This document shows, piece after piece, positions 1-13,700 of a DNA stretch of 64,000 bases. The stretch is from Sophora flavescens (Eukaryota > Streptophyta > Magnoliopsida > Fabales > Fabaceae), in NCBI GenBank assembly GCA_030762895.1, contig JAUPTC010000015.1, positions 2,894,395-2,958,394 on the forward strand, given 5' to 3'. A program made the position numbers and the translations under genes. How positions within the stretch are numbered: position 1 is the stretch's first letter; each line of letters opens with the position of its first letter. The notes below the pieces were generated by a model, which was not told the DNA's origin, ran no database searches, and worked only from the letters and a program-made list of their open reading frames with translations.

Positions 1-419
1 NNNNNNNNNNNNNNNNNNNNNNNNNNNNNNNNNNNNNNNNNNNNNNNNNNNNNNNNNNNNNNNNNNNNNNNNNNNNNNNNNNNNNNNNNNNNNNNNNNNN
101 NNNNNNNNNNNNNNNNNNNNNNNNNNNNNNNNNNNNNNNNNNNNNNNNNNNNNNNNNNNNNNNNNNNNNNNNNNNNNNNNNNNNNNNNNNNNNNNNNNNN
201 NNNNNNNNNNNNNNNNNNNNNNNNNNNNNNNNNNNNNNNNNNNNNNNNNNNNNNNNNNNNNNNNNNNNNNNNNNNNNNNNNNNNNNNNNNNNNNNNNNNN
301 NNNNNNNNNNNNNNNNNNNNNNNNNNNNNNNNNNNNNNNNNNNNNNNNNNNNNNNNNNNNNNNNNNNNNNNNNNNNNNNNNNNNNNNNNNNNNNNNNNNN
401 NNNNNNNNNNNNNNNNNNN
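1..419. other. Assembly gap (run of N)
   Basis: Every base is N, and the first called base is the A at position 420. The sequence just right of the gap is already telomere-like satellite, so the gap lies in or at the edge of the array. This is typical where an assembler could not resolve a tandem repeat. The true length of the missing sequence cannot be judged from the N count. Confidence 0.99.
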
Positions 420-3400
420 AAATAGGGTTTATATTAAAATAGGTTTCCGATTTAAAATTAGGGTTTGTCAAAATTAGGTTCTCAACATATTTAGGGTCAA
501 AATTAGGTTTAGGGTTTACAATAAGGTTGAGTTTAAAAATATGGTTTGGGTAAAAATAGGGTTTAAATTAGGGTCTTTATCAAAAATTAGGGCTTTGGGT
601 TAAAATTAGGGTTTTGGGACAAAATTATAGTTTTTTTCTAGATTAGGTTTTTTAGTTAAAAATAGAATTAGTAAAAAATAGTTAGAATATGGGTTTTGGG
701 TTAAAATTAGGTTTCAAGTTTCAAACTTTTGGGTTTAGGGTCAAAATTAGGGTGTAGGGTTTGAAATTTGCCTTGAGTTTTAAATATCAAACAAATAAAT
801 GTAACAGGGGTTTTTGGATGTACCTTTGCTTCAGTCCAAATTGGGGTTTTAAATAAAAAGTTGGGTTTTGATCCAAATTAGGTTTTTTTCGTTCTTAGGG
901 TTTAAGTTTAAATTTGGGTTTTGAAAAATGTAGTTTTGGGTTCAAAATATGGATAGAATTAGGGGTTTGGTTAAAATTATGGTTTTTGGTCAATATTAGG
1001 ATTCTAGGTCAATTTAGGGTTTAGGGTTTGAAATAGGGTTTTGAGTTTAAAATAGGTTGCTTGGTGGCAAAATAGGGTTAAAATTAGTTTTGGGTAAAAT
1101 TAGGGTTTTTGTCAAAATTAGGGTTATGTTTAAAATTGGTTTGAGTGTAAAATTAGGGTTTGGTAATAGGGTTTCAAAATTAGGGTTTTGAGTTAAATTT
1201 AGGTTTTGGGTAAAATTTGGGTTTGGGTCAAATTTAGGGTTTAGGGTTTGAATTAGGGTTTGAGTTAAAAATTAAGGTTAGAATTGGTTTAGGTTTTATA
1301 AAGGTTGTGGTCTAATTAGGGCTTAAAATTGGGTTTATTGAAATTAGGTTTTTTTGGGTAAAATTAGGGGTTCAAATTTAGGGTCAAAATTAGGTTTAGG
1401 GGTTTGAAATTAGGTTTGAGTTTAAAATAGTTTTGGTTAAAATGGTTAAATTAGTGTTGGGTCAAAATTAGGTTTGGGGTTTTAGGTCAAAAATTTGGGT
1501 TTTGGTGTAGATTGGGTTTTGAGTTAAAAATCAAGGTTAGAATTAGGGTTTAGGTTTTAAAATTTAGGTTTTGGGGTAATTAGTGTTTGAATAAAAATTA
1601 GGATTCGATTTAAATTAGGGTTTTCGGTCAAAATTAGGGTCATTGGTCAAATTTAGGGTTTACTGTTTGAAATTAGGTTTGAGTTTAAAATTAGGGTCTT
1701 GGTTAAAATTAGTTATTTGGGTCAAAATTGGGTTTAGGTTAAAATTAGGATTTTGGGTTTAAATTAGGTTTTTGTTGAAGATTAGGTTTTGGGTAAAAAA
1801 TAAGGTTAGAATTTTTGGGTTAAAATTAGGGTTTTGGGTAAAATTCTGGGTTTAGGAACAAAATTAGGGATTAGGTCGATTAGGGTTTTGAGGTAAAATT
1901 AGGTTTAGGGTCAAATTTAGGGATTTCAAATTAGGTTTTGGGTTAAAATTAGGTTTTGGATCAAAATTAGGTTTTTGGGGTTAAATTAGGGTTTAGGATC
2001 AAAATTAGGGTTTAGGGTCTAATTAGGTTTCAGTTAAAAATATGGTTTAAACAAAATAGGGTCAAATTAGGGTTTTGGGTAAATTTTAGGTTTTAGTCAA
2101 ATTAGGGTTTTGAGTTAAACTTATGGTTTGGGTTTAACATTAGTGTTTAGGTCAAAATTAGGGGTTTGGGTTTAAATTGGGTTTTGTTCAAATTAGGGTT
2201 TGGAAAATTAGGGTTTTTGGTTAAAATTAGGTTTTGGTTCAAATATTAGGGTTTATGGTCAAATTTATGGTTTAGGTTTGGAAAAAATTGGGTTTAGGGT
2301 TCAAATTAGTTTTTGGGTTAAAATTGGTTTGGATTTAAAAATAGTATTAGAATTAGGTTTGGTTTAAAATTAGGTTTTGGTCAAAATTAGGTTCTGATCA
2401 AATTTAGGGTTTAGGGTCAAAATTAGGGTTTAGGGTTAAATTGGGTTTTGGGTTTGGGGTTAAAATTAGGTTTTGGGTCAAAATTGGGTTTTTGGTTAAA
2501 ATTAGGGTTTTTCAATTTGGTTTAAATTAGGCTTTGGGTAAAATTAGGGTTTGAGTTAAAAATTAGGGGATAAAGGTTTAGGGTTTGGGTCAAAATTAGG
2601 TTTTTTGAACTAGGTTTTAGGTAAAATTAGGTTTGGTTTTAGGTTAAAAGAATTAGTTTTAAAATTTTTGGTTAAAATTAGGGTTTGGTTAAAATTAGGG
2701 GTTTAGGTCAAAAATTATGGTTTTGGTTAAAATTAGGTTTTTTAAAAATTAGGGTTTGGGTAAAAATTAGTTTTTGTTTTATTAGGTTTCATAGGGTTTG
2801 GAAAATTAAGGTTAATTAGGTTTTGGGTTAAAATTAGGTTTTGGTCAAACTTTGGGTTTAGGGTCAAAATTAGCGTTTAGGTTTGAATTTGGTTTGAGTT
2901 TTAAATAGCAATTGGGTCCAAATAGGGTATTGGTAAAATTTTGGTTTTGGGTAAAAATTGGGTTTTGATCCAAATTAGTTTTGGTTAAAATTAGGTTTTG
3001 GGTTAAAATTGGGATTTGAGTTTAAAATAGGTTAAATAAGGATAGAATTAGGTTTTGGTTTAAAATTAGGTTTGGTCAATATTTTGGTTTAGGTCGAATT
3101 TAGGTTTAGGGTTTGAAATTTGATTTGAGTTTAAAATAGGGTTTTGGGTCAAAATAGGGTAAGTGTTTTGGATCAAAATTTATGGCTTTGTGTAAAATTT
3201 AGGTTTTGAGTTAAAATTTGTTTATGATCAAAATTAGGTAGAATAGGGTTTTGGCAAATTAGGGTTTTGGGTTAAAATTAGGGTTTTGGGTCAAAATTAG
3301 GTTTTGGGTCAAAAATTTGGGTTTAGGTTAAAATTGGTGAGTTAAAAATAAGGTTAGAATTGGTTTAGGTTTGAAATAAGGTTTTGTAAAAATAGGGTTT

Positions 3401-3563
3401 GGGTAAAAAAATAGGTTAGAATAAAATTAGGTTTGGTTAAAATTAGGGAGGTCAAAATTAGGTTGGTTTGAAATAAGGTTGTGGTTAAATGTTTAAAAAT
3501 ATTGGTTAAAATTAGGTTTGGTAAAAATTAGGTTTTGGGTCAAAATTAGGGTTTTGGTTTGGT
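420..3563 (+). repeat. Degenerate left flank of the satellite, no clear HOR register
   Basis: The same 19-bp-like words are present, but they are heavily interrupted by single-base changes and short indels, and G runs are often GG rather than GGG. A weak counterpart of the GTAGATTAG landmark may be present at about 1777 (GAAGATTAGG), about three unit lengths (5,354 bp) left of the first clear landmark at 7131. The segment near 951-1060 carries GGATAG followed by a CAATATTA word. These two are diagnostic of the 2.2-kb class at the right end of the window (58837, 61043, 63230). I see no gene in this stretch. Confidence 0.8.
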
Positions 3564-6500
3564 CAAATTTAGTGTTTAGGTCAAAATTAGGATTAGGTTC
3601 CATTAGGTTTGGACAAAATTAGGGTTCTGGTCAAATTTAGGTTTAGGGTCCAAATTAGGGTTTTGAGTTAAAATTAGTGTTTTGGATCAAAATTAGGTTT
3701 TTGGGTCAAATTGTGGTTGGGATCAAAATTAGGGTTTAGGGTTTGAATTAGGGTTTGAGTTAAAAATGGGTTTTAGGGAAAAAATAAGGATAGAATTTAG
3801 GTTTGGGGTTAAAATTAGGTTTTGGGTCAAAATTAGAGATTTGGGTTAAATTTAGGGTTTTGGGTGAATATTTGGGTTTTGGAACAAAATTAGGGTTTAG
3901 GTTTTGCATTAGGTTTTGAGATTAAGATAGGTTTAGGGTCAAAATTAGGCTTTGGGGTTAAAATTTGGGTTTTGGGTTTTTGGTCAAAATTAGGTTTTGG
4001 GGGTCTAACTTTGGATTTAGGTCAAAATTAGGGTTTAGGGTTTTAAATTGGGTTTTGAGTTTTAAATATTGGGTCAAAATAGGTCAAAAATTGGTTTTGG
4101 GTCAAATTGGGGTTTGGGGTCAAAATTGGGTTTGGGGTCCAAATTAGGTTTTTGGTCAAAATTTAGGTTTAGGGTTTGAATTTGGTTTTTGAGTTAAAAG
4201 GTTAGAATTAGGGTTTTGGTTTAAAATTAGGTTTTGGTCAAAATTAGGGTTCTAGGTCGATTTAAGGTTTATGTCAAAATTAGGGTTTAGGTTTGAAATT
4301 GGTTTGAGTTTAAATTGGGGGTTTTGGGTCAAAATAGGGTTAGAATGTTGGGTATTAGGGTCAAAATTAGGGTTTTGAGTTAAAATTTAGGTTTTGTGAT
4401 CAAAATTAGGTTTAGGTTTGAATTTGTGGTTAGAATTAGGTTTTGGTTTAAAATTAGGTTTTGGGTAAAATTAGGGTCTAGGTAAAATTTGGGTTTAGGG
4501 GTCAAAATTTTGGTTTAGGGTTTGAATTAGGGTTTTGAGTTAAAAATAGGTTTTGGGTAAAAATAATAAGGTTAGAATGTAGGTTAAATTGTGGTCGGGT
4601 CAAACTTTGGGTTTAGGGTTAAAATTATGGTTTATGGTTCAAATTTGGTTTTGAGTTTAAAATAGGGTTTAGGTCAAATAGGTTTTTTTAAAATAAAGTT
4701 TGGGTCCAAATTGGGTTTTGGGTCAAATGTTGGGTTTTGGATCCAAATTAGGGTTTTGGTCAAAATTAGGTTTAGGGTTTAAATTTGGGGTTTGAGTTTA
4801 AAGTAGGGTTTTGGTCAAAAATAGGGATAGAATTAGGGTTTTGGGTTAAAATTAGGTTTAGTCAATATTAGGTTCTAGGTCCATTTAGGGTTTAGGTTTG
4901 AAGTTTGGTTTTGAAAATGGGTTTCAATAAATATTAGGTAGAAGTTTTGGGTCAAAATTGTTTGGGTTAAAATTAGGTTTTGGGTTGTCAAAATTAGGGT
5001 TTAGGTTTGAAATAGGTTTTGGGTTAAAATTAGGTTGGGGTTAAAATTTGGGTTTTGGGTCAAAAATTGGGTTTTGAGATAAAAATTGGGTTTAGGATTT
5101 GAATTAGGGTTTTGAGTTAAAAATAAGGTCAAAATTAGGTTTAGGTCATATTTAGGTTAAAATTAGGGTTTAGAGGTAAAAATAATGTTGAGTTTAAAAT
5201 TAGGGTTTGGGTAAAAAAATAGTGTTAAAATTAGGGTTTGGGTCAAAATTAGGGCTTTGGGTTAAAATTAGGTTTTGGGTAAAAATTATGGTTTAAAATT
5301 AGGTGTTGGTCAAAAATAAGGCTTGGTTAAAATTAGGGTTTTTAGTCAAAATTTATGGTTTCGGGTCAAATTTAGTGTTTAGGGTCAAAATTAGGATTAG
5401 GTTCGATTAGGGTTTGGTGACAAAATTAGGGTTCTGGGTCAAATTTAGGTTTATGGTCCAAATTAGGTTTTGGGTTAAAATTAGGGTTTTGGATCAAAAT
5501 TAGGTTTTTGGGTCAAATTTTGGGTTTAGGATCAAAATTAGGTTTAGGGTTTGAATTAGGGTTTTGAGTTAAAAATATGGTTTTGGGGGAAAAAAGGTTA
5601 GAATTAGGGTTTTGAGTTAAAATTAGGGTTTGGTGTCAAAATTGAGTTTGGGTAAAATTTTGGGTTTGAGTCAAAAGTTGGGTTTTGGGTCAAATTAGGT
5701 TTTGGTCAAAATTAGGGTTTAGGGTTTGAATTTAGGTTTTAGTTAGAAATAGGGTTAGATTAGGGTTTTGGTTTTTGGGGTTAAATTTGAATTTTGAGTT
5801 TTTGGGTCAAAATTAGTTTTAGGATCAGGTCAACATTAGGGTTTTGGGTTAAAATTAGTGTTTAGGGTTGTCAAAATTGGGTTTAGGTTTGAATTGGATT
5901 TTCTAAAATAGGTTTAGAATTAGGGTTTGGGATCAAAATTTGGTTTTGGTCAAAATTAGGGTTTAGGTTTGAATTAGGTTTTAAGTTAAAATTAGGTTTG
6001 GGGTAAAAATAAGGTTAGAATTAGGTTTTGGGTTAAAATTAGGTTTGGGTCAAACTTTGGGTTTAGGGTCAAAATTAGGTTTAGGGTTTGAAATTTTGGT
6101 TTTGAGTTTTAAATAGGGTCAAATTAGGGTCAAAATAAGGCCTTGGATAAAATTTGGGTTTTGGGTCCAAATTGGGGTTTTGGGTCAAAATTGGGGTTTT
6201 GGATCCAAATTAGGTTTTTGTTCAAAATTAGGTTTAGGGTATAAATTTGGGTTTTGAGTTAAAAATAGGTTTTATGTATTAGAATTAGGTTTGGGTTTAA
6301 AATTAGGTTTGGGTCAAAATTAGGTTCTAGGTCGATTTAGGTTTATGGTCAAAATTAGGTTTAGGGTTTGAAATTGGGTTTTGAGTTTAAATTGGGGTTT
6401 GGGTCAAAAATAGGGTTAGAATTAGGATCAGGTCAACATTAGGGCTTGGGTTAAAAATTAGGTTTTGGTTAAAACCGGTTTATGATCAAAATTAGGTTTA

Positions 6501-7130
6501 GGGTTTGAATTAGGTTTTGGTTTTAGGGTTTGGGTCAAAATTAGGGCTTTGGGGTAAAAATTTGGGTTTTGGGTCAAAATTTGGGTTTTGGGTAAAAATT
6601 TGGGTTTAGGGTTTGAATTTGGGTTTTGAGTTAAAAATAGGGTTTTGGGTAAAAAAAATAAGGGTAGAATTAGGGTTTTGGGTTAAAATTAGGTTCGGGT
6701 CAAACTTTGGGTTTAGGGTCAAAATTATGGTTTAGGGTTTGAAATTTGGTTTTGAGTTTTAAATATAGGGTTAAAATAGGGTCAAAATAAGGGCTTTGGA
6801 TAAAATTTTGGGTTTTGGGTCCAAATTGGGTTTTGGGTCAAAATTAGGTTTTGAGTTAAAAATAAGGTTGAAAATTAGGTTTAGGTATAAATTGGGTTTT
6901 GAGTTTAAAATAGGGTTTTGAGATAAAAATTGGGTTCGATTTAAAATTAGGGTTTTGGGTCAAAATTAGGGTTCCTGGTCAAATTTAGGTCAATTTAGGG
7001 TTTAGGGTATGAAATAAGGTTTGAGTTTAAAATAGGTTTGGGTAAAAAAATAGGGTTAAAATTACTGTTTGGGTCAAAATTAGGGCTTTGGGTTAAAATT
7101 AGGTTTTTGGTCAAAATTATGGTTTTGGTT
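3564..7130 (+). repeat. Two diverged ~1.8-kb HOR units
   Basis: The word CAAATTTAGTGTTTAGG, which occurs once per unit, is seen at about 3564 and 5367, with an equivalent (TAAATTTAGT) at 7201. That gives spacings of about 1,803 and 1,834 bp, so the higher-order register already exists here. These units carry the flank-type variants GGTTCGATTA and GGTTCTGGGTC (about 5395-5450) rather than the GGTTAGATTA of the central array. GGATAG followed by a CAATATTA word recurs at about 4825. Divergence from the central units is high. No gene is present. Confidence 0.75.
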
Positions 7131-10100
7131 GTAGATTAGGGTTTTGGGTCAAAAATTAGGTTAGAATTAGGGTTTGGGTCAAAATTTAGGGTTTAGGGTT
7201 TAAATTTAGTGTTTAGGTCAACATTAGGGATTAGGTTAGATTAGGTTTTGACAAAATAGGTTCTGGTTTAAATTTAGGGTTTAGGATCAAAATTAGGTTT
7301 TGGGTTAAAATTAGGTTTTGGATCAAAATTAGGTTTTTGGGTCAAATGGGTTTAGGATCAAAATTAGGTTTAGGGTTTGAATTAGGGTTTTGAGTTAAAA
7401 ATATGTTTTTGGGTAAAAAAAATAAGGATAGAAATAGGGTTTTGGGTTAAAATTAGGGTATCGGGTCAAAATTAGAGATTTGGTTTAAAATTAGGTTTTT
7501 GGGTGAAAATTAAGGTTTAGGAATAAAATTAGGGTTTAGGATTTGAATTAGGTTTTTTGAGTTAAATATAGGGTTTAGGGTCAAAATTAGGCTTTGGGGG
7601 TTAAAATTGGATTTTGGGTTTTCGTGTCAAAATTAGGGTTTTGGGTCCAAATTAGGGTTTTGGGTCAAAATTAGGGTTTAGGGTTTGAAATTGGGTTTAG
7701 GGTTTGAATTTGGGTTTTTAGTTAAAAATAGGTTAGAATTAGGTTTTGGTTAAAAATTAGGGTTTCGGTCAAAATTAGGTTCTAGGTCGATTTAGGTTTA
7801 GGGTCAAAATTAGGGCTTTGGGGTTAAAATTTGGGTTTTGGGCTTTCGGTCAAAATTAGGTTTTTGGGCCTAACTTTGGGTTTAGGGTTAAAATTAGGTT
7901 TAGGGTTTGAAATTGGGTTTTGAGTTTTAAATATTGGGTCCAAATGTCAAAAAAAGGGCATTGGGTAAAATTTTGGGTTTTGGGTCCAAATTGGTCAATT
8001 GGGTTTTTGGTCAAAATTAGGTTTAGGGTTTGAATTTGGGTTTTGAGTTAAAAATAGGGTTAGAATTAGGTTTTGGTTTAAAATTAGGTTTCGGGTCAAA
8101 ATTAGGGTTCTAGGTCGATTTAGGGTTTATGGTCAAAATTAGGGTTTAGGTTTGAAATTGGGTTTTGAGTTTAAATTGGGGTTTTGGGTCAAAAATAGGG
8201 TTAGAATTAGGATGTGGGTCAACATTAGGGCTTTGGGTTAAAATTAGGTTTTTGGTTAAAATTTGGGTTTATGATCAAAATTAGGGTTTAGGGTTTGAAT
8301 TAGGGTTTTATGCTTAAAATAGGGTTTGGGTCAAAATTAGGGCTTTGGGGTCAAAATTTGGGTTTTGGGTCAAAATTTGGGTTTTGGGTCAAAATCTTGG
8401 TTTAGGGTTTGAATTAGGTTTTGAGTTAAAAATAGGTTTTGGGTTAAAAAAAAAGGTTAGAATTAGGTTTTGGGTTAAAATTAGGTTTGGGTCAAACTTT
8501 GGGTTTAGGGTCAAAATTATGGTTCAGGGTTTGAAATTTGGTTTTGAGTTTTAAATATCAAAAAAATAAGGGCTTTGGATAAAATTTTGGGTTTTGGGTC
8601 ATAATTTGGGTTTAGGGTTTGAATTAGGGTTTTGAGTTAAAAATAAGGTTAGAATTAGGGTTTATGTTTTGAAATAGGTTCAGTGGTTTGAAATAGGTTT
8701 TGAGATAAAAATTGGGTTTCGATTTAAAATTAGGTTTAGGTCAAAATTAGGGTTCCTGGTCATATTTAGGGTCAAAATTAGGTTTAGGGTATGAAATAAT
8801 GTTGAGTTTATAATAGGTTTGGGTAAAAAAAATAGGGTTAAAATTACTAGTTTCGGTCAAAATTAGGGCTTTGGGTTAAAATTAGGTTTTGGGTCAAAAT
8901 TATGGTTTTTGTTGTAGATTAGGTTTTGGGTCAAAAATAAGGTTAGAATTAGGTTTTGGGTCAAAATCTAGGTTTCGGGGTCAAATTTAGTGTTTAGGGT
9001 CAACATTAGGATTAGGGTTAGATTAGGTTTGGTGACAAAATTAGGGTTATGGTTCAAATTTAGGTTTAGGGTCCAAATTAGGTTTTGGGTTAAAATTAGG
9101 TTTTGGATCAAAATTAGGTTTTTGGGTCAAATTTTGGGTTTAGGATCAAAATTAGGTTTAGGGTTTGAATTAGGGTTTTGAGTTAAAAATATGGTTTTGG
9201 GTAAAAAATATAGTTAGAAATAGGGTATTGGGTCAAAATTAGGTTTTGGGTCAAAATTAGAGATTTGGTTTAAAATTAGGTTTTGGGTGAAAATTTGGGT
9301 TTAGGAATAAAATTAGGGTTTAGGATTTGAATTAGGTTTTTGAGTTTAATATAGGTTTAGGGTCAAAATTAGGCTTGGGGGGTTAAAATTTGATTTTGGG
9401 TTTTCGTGTCAAAATTAGGTTTTTGGGTCGAACTTTGGGTTTAGGGTCAAAATTAGGGTTTAGGGTTTGAAATTGGGTTTAGGGTTTGAATTTGGGTTTT
9501 TAGTTAAAAATAGGTTAGAATTAGGTTTTGGTTTAAAATTAGGTTTCGGGTCAAAATTAGGTTCTAGGTCGATTTAGGTTTAGGGTCAAAATTAGGGCTT
9601 GGGGGTTAAAATTTGGGTTTTGGTTGGGTCAAAATTAGGTTTTTGGGCCTAACTTTGGGTTTAGGGTTAAAATTAGGGTTTAGGGTTTGAAATTGGGTTT
9701 TGAGTTTTAAATATTGGGTCCAAATTGGTCAAAAAGGGCATTGGGTAAAATTTTGGGTTTTGGGTCCAAATTGGGGTTTTGGGTCAAAGTTGGTTTTGGG
9801 TCCTTGGTTTTTGGTCAAAATTAGGGTTTAGGGTTTGAATTTGGGTTTTGAGTTAAAAATAGGTTAGAATTAGGTTTTGGTTTAAAATTAGGTTTCGGTC
9901 AAAATTAGGTTCTAGGTCGATTTAGGGTTTATGGTCAAAATTAGGGTTTAGGGTTTGAAATTGGGTTTTGAGTTTAAATTGGGGTTTTGGGTCAAAAATA
10001 GGGTTAGAATTAGGATGTGGGTCAACATTAGGGCTTTGGGTTAAAATTAGGTTTTTGGTTAAAATTGGGTTTATGATCAAAATTAGGGTTTAGGGCCTGA

Positions 10101-10544
10101 ATTAGGGTTTTATGCTTAAAATAGGGGTTTGGGTCAAAATTAGGGCTTTGGGGTCAAAATTTGGGTTTTGGGTCAAAATTTGGGTTTTGGGTCAAAATTT
10201 TGGTTTAGGGTTTGAATTAGGTTTTGAGTTAAAAATAGGGTTTTGGGTTAAAAAAAAGGTTAGAATTAGGTTTTGGGTTAAAATTAGGTTTGCGTCAAAC
10301 TTTGGGTTTAGGGTCAAAATTATGGTTCAGTGGTTTGAAATTTGGTTTTGAGTTTTAAAATTGGTCAAAAATCAAATAAGGCTTTGGATAAAATTTGGGT
10401 TTTGGGTCATAATTTGGGTTTAGGGTTTGAATTAGGTTTTGAGTTAAAAATAAGGTTAGAATTAGGGTTTATGTTTTGAAATAGGGTTTTGAGATAAAAA
10501 TTGGGTTTCGATTTAAAATTAGGGTTTCGGGTCAAAATTAGGGT

Positions 10545-10799
10545 TCCTGGTCATATTTAGGGTCAAAATTAGGGTTTAGGGTATGAAATAAGGTTAAGTT
10601 TAAAATAGGGTTTGGGTAAAAATTTAGGGTTAAAATTACGATTTCGGGTCAAAATTTGGGCTTTGGGTTAAAATTAGGGTTTTGGGTCAAAATTATAGTT
10701 TTTGTTGTAGATTAGGGTTTTGGGTCAAAAATAAGGTTAGAATTAGGGTTTTGGGTCAAAATTTAGGGTTTCAGGGTCAAATTTAGTGTTTAGGGTCAA
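10545..10799 (+). repeat. 255-bp variant block shared exactly with 33873-34127
   Basis: By eye this block is base-for-base identical to 33873-34127, with no indel over 255 bp. It carries variants absent from neighbouring units: AATAAGGTTAAG instead of AATAATGTTGAG, ATTTAGGGTT in place of the poly-A run, TTACGATTTCGGG, TTATAGTTTTTG and TTTCAGGGTC. The two copies are 23,328 bp apart, about thirteen units. Conversion, segmental exchange or a consensus artefact could each explain it. Confidence 0.85.
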
Positions 10800-13700
10800 C
10801 ATTAGGGATTAGGGTTAGATTAGGGTTTGGTGACAAAATTAGGTTCTGGTTCAAATTTAGGGTTTAGGGTCCAAATTAGGGTTTTGGGTTAAAATTAGGT
10901 TTTGGATCAAAATTAGGTTTTTGGGTCAAATTTTGGGTTTAGGATCAAAATTAGGGTTTAGGGTTTGAATTAGGTTTTGAGTTAAAAATATGGTTTTGGG
11001 TAAAAAAATAAGGTTAGAAATAGGGTTTTGGGTTAAAATTAGGTTTTTGTTCAAAATTTGAGATTTGGTTTAAAATTAGGTTTTGGGTGAAAATTTGGGT
11101 TTAGGAATAAAATTAGGGTTTAGGATTTGAATTAGGTTTTTGAGTTTAATATAGGTTTAGGGTCAAAATTAGGCTTTGGGGGTTAAAATTTGGATTTTGG
11201 GTTTTGTGTCAAAATTAGGTTTTTGGGTCTAACTTTGGGTTTAGGGTCAAAATTAGGGTTTAGGGTTTGAAATTGGGTTTAGGGTTTGAATTTGGGTTTT
11301 TAGTTAAAAATAGGGTTAGAATTAGGGTTTTGGTTAAAAATTAGGTTTCGGTCAAAATTAGGTTCTAGGTCGATTTAGGTTTAGGGTCAAAATTAGGGCT
11401 TTGGGGTTAAAATTTGGGTTTTGGGCTTTCGGTCAAAATTAGGTTTTTGGGCCTAACTTTGGGTTTAGGGTTAAAATTAGGGTTTAGGGTTTGAAATTGG
11501 GTTTTGAGTTTTAAATATTGGGTCCAAATTGGGTCAAAAAAGGGCATTGGGTAAAATTTTGGGTTTTGGGTCCAAATTGGGGTTTTTGGTCAAAAGTTGG
11601 GTTTTGGGTCCAAATTAGGGTTTTTGGTCAAAATTAGGGTTTAGGGTTTGAATTTGGGTTTTGAGTTAAAAATAGGGTTAGAATTAGGGTTTTTGTTTAA
11701 AATTAGGTTTTCGTTTCAAAATTTGGGTTCTAGGTCAGTTTTAGGATTTATGGTCAAATTTAGGGTTTAGTGTTTGAAATTGGGTTTTGACTTTAAATTG
11801 GGGTTTTGGGTCAAAAAAATAGGGTTAGAATTAGGATTTGGGTCAACATTAGGGCTTTGGGTTAAAATTAGGTTTTTGGTTAAAATTGGGTTTATGATCA
11901 AAATTAGGGTTTAGGGTTTGAATTAGGGTTTTTTTAAAATAGGGTTTGGGTCAAAATTAGGGTTTGGGGTCAAAATTAGGCTTTGGGTCAAAATTTGGGT
12001 TTTGGGTCAAAATTTTGGTTTAGGGTTTGAATTAGGGTTTTGAGTTAAAAATAGGTTTTGGGTTAAAAAAAGGTTAGAATTAGGGTTTTGGGTTAAAATT
12101 AGGTTTGGGTCAAACTTTGGGTTTAGGGTCAAAATTATGGTTCAGTGGTTTGAAATTTGGTTTTGAGTTTTAAATATTGTCAAATGGGTCAAAATAAGGG
12201 CTTTGGATAAAATTTTGGGTTTTGGGTCATAATTTGGGTTTAGGGTTTGAATTAGGGTTTTGAGTTAAAAATAAGGTTAGAATTAGGGTTTATGTTTTGA
12301 AATAGGGTTTTGAGATAAAAATTGGGTTTCGATTTAAAATTAGGGTTTCGGGTCAAAATTAGGGTTCCTGGTCATATTTAGGGTCAAAATTAGGGTTTAG
12401 GGTATGAAATAATGTTGAGTTTATAATAGGGTTTGGGTAAAAAAAATAGGGTTAAAATTACGGTTTCGGGTCAAAATTAGGGCTTTGGGTTAAAATTAGG
12501 TTTTGGGTCAAAATTATGGTTTTTGTTGTAGATTAGGTTTTGGGTCAAAAATAAGGTTAGAATTAGGTTTTGGGTCAAAATTTAGGGTTTCTGGGTCAAA
12601 TTTAGTGTTTAGTGTCAACAATAGGGATTAGGGTGAGATTAGGGTTTGGTTACAAAATTATGGTTATGGTTAAAATTTAGGTTGTAGGGTCCAAAGTAGT
12701 GTTTTGGGTTAAAATAAGGGTTTAGTATCAAAATTAGGTTTTTGGGTAATATTTTGGGTTTAGGATCAAAATTAGGTTTTTGTTTTTTAATTAGGGTTTT
12801 GAGTTAAAAATATTGTTTTGGTTAAAAATAATAAGGTTAGAAATAGGGTTTTTGGTTAAAATTAGGGTTTCTGTTCAAAATTAGAGATTTGGTTTAAAAT
12901 TAGGTTTTGGGTGAAAATTTGGGTTTAGGAATAAAATTAGGGTTTAGGATTTGAATTAGGTTTTTGAGTTTAATATAGGGTTTAGGGTCAAAATTAGGGC
13001 TTTGGGGGTTAAAATTTGGATTTTGGGTTTTCGTGTCAAAATTAGGTTTTTGGGTCGAACTTTGGGTTTAGGGTCAAAATTAGGGTTTAGGGTTTGAAAT
13101 TGGGTTTAGGGTTTGAATTTGGGTTTTGAGTTAAAAATCTGGTTAGATGTAGGGTTTGGGGTTAAAATTAGGTTTCGGTCAAAATTAGGGTTCTAGGTCG
13201 ATTTAGGTTTAGGGTCAAAATTAGGGCTTTGGGGGTTAAAATTTGGTTTTTGGGATTTCGTGTCAAAATTAGGTTTTTGGGTCGAACTTTGGGTTTAGGG
13301 TTAAAATTAGGGTTTAGGGTTTGAAATTGGGTTTTGAGTTTTAAATATTGGGTCCAAATTGGGTCAAAAAAAGGGCATTGGGTAAAATTTTTTTGGGTCC
13401 AAATTGGGGTTTGGGTCCAAATTGGGTTTTGGGTCCAAATTAGGTTTTTGGTCAAAATTAGGTTTAGGGTTTGAATTTGGGTTTTGAGTTAAAAATAGGG
13501 TTAGAATTAGGGTTTTGGTTTAAAATTAGGTTTCCGGTCAAAATTAGGGTTCTAGGTCGATTTAGGGTTTATGGTCAAAATTAGGGTTTAGGGTTTGAAA
13601 TTGGGTTTTGAGTTTAAATTGGGGTTTTGGGTCAAAAATAGGGTTAGAATTAGGATTGTGGGTCAACATTAGGCTTTGGGTTAAAATTAGGTTTTTGGTT

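Noticed and set aside
13168..13455. Minus-strand open frame of 95 codons, and similar ones at 15005-15229, 22208-22462, 23974-24255, 34729-34956 and 40167-40445
   Set aside because: All fall on the same internal unit segment and spell repeat-derived PNFDPKPK/ILTQ words. They are opened or closed by single-base G-run indels, which is why most lie in the less accurate left half.
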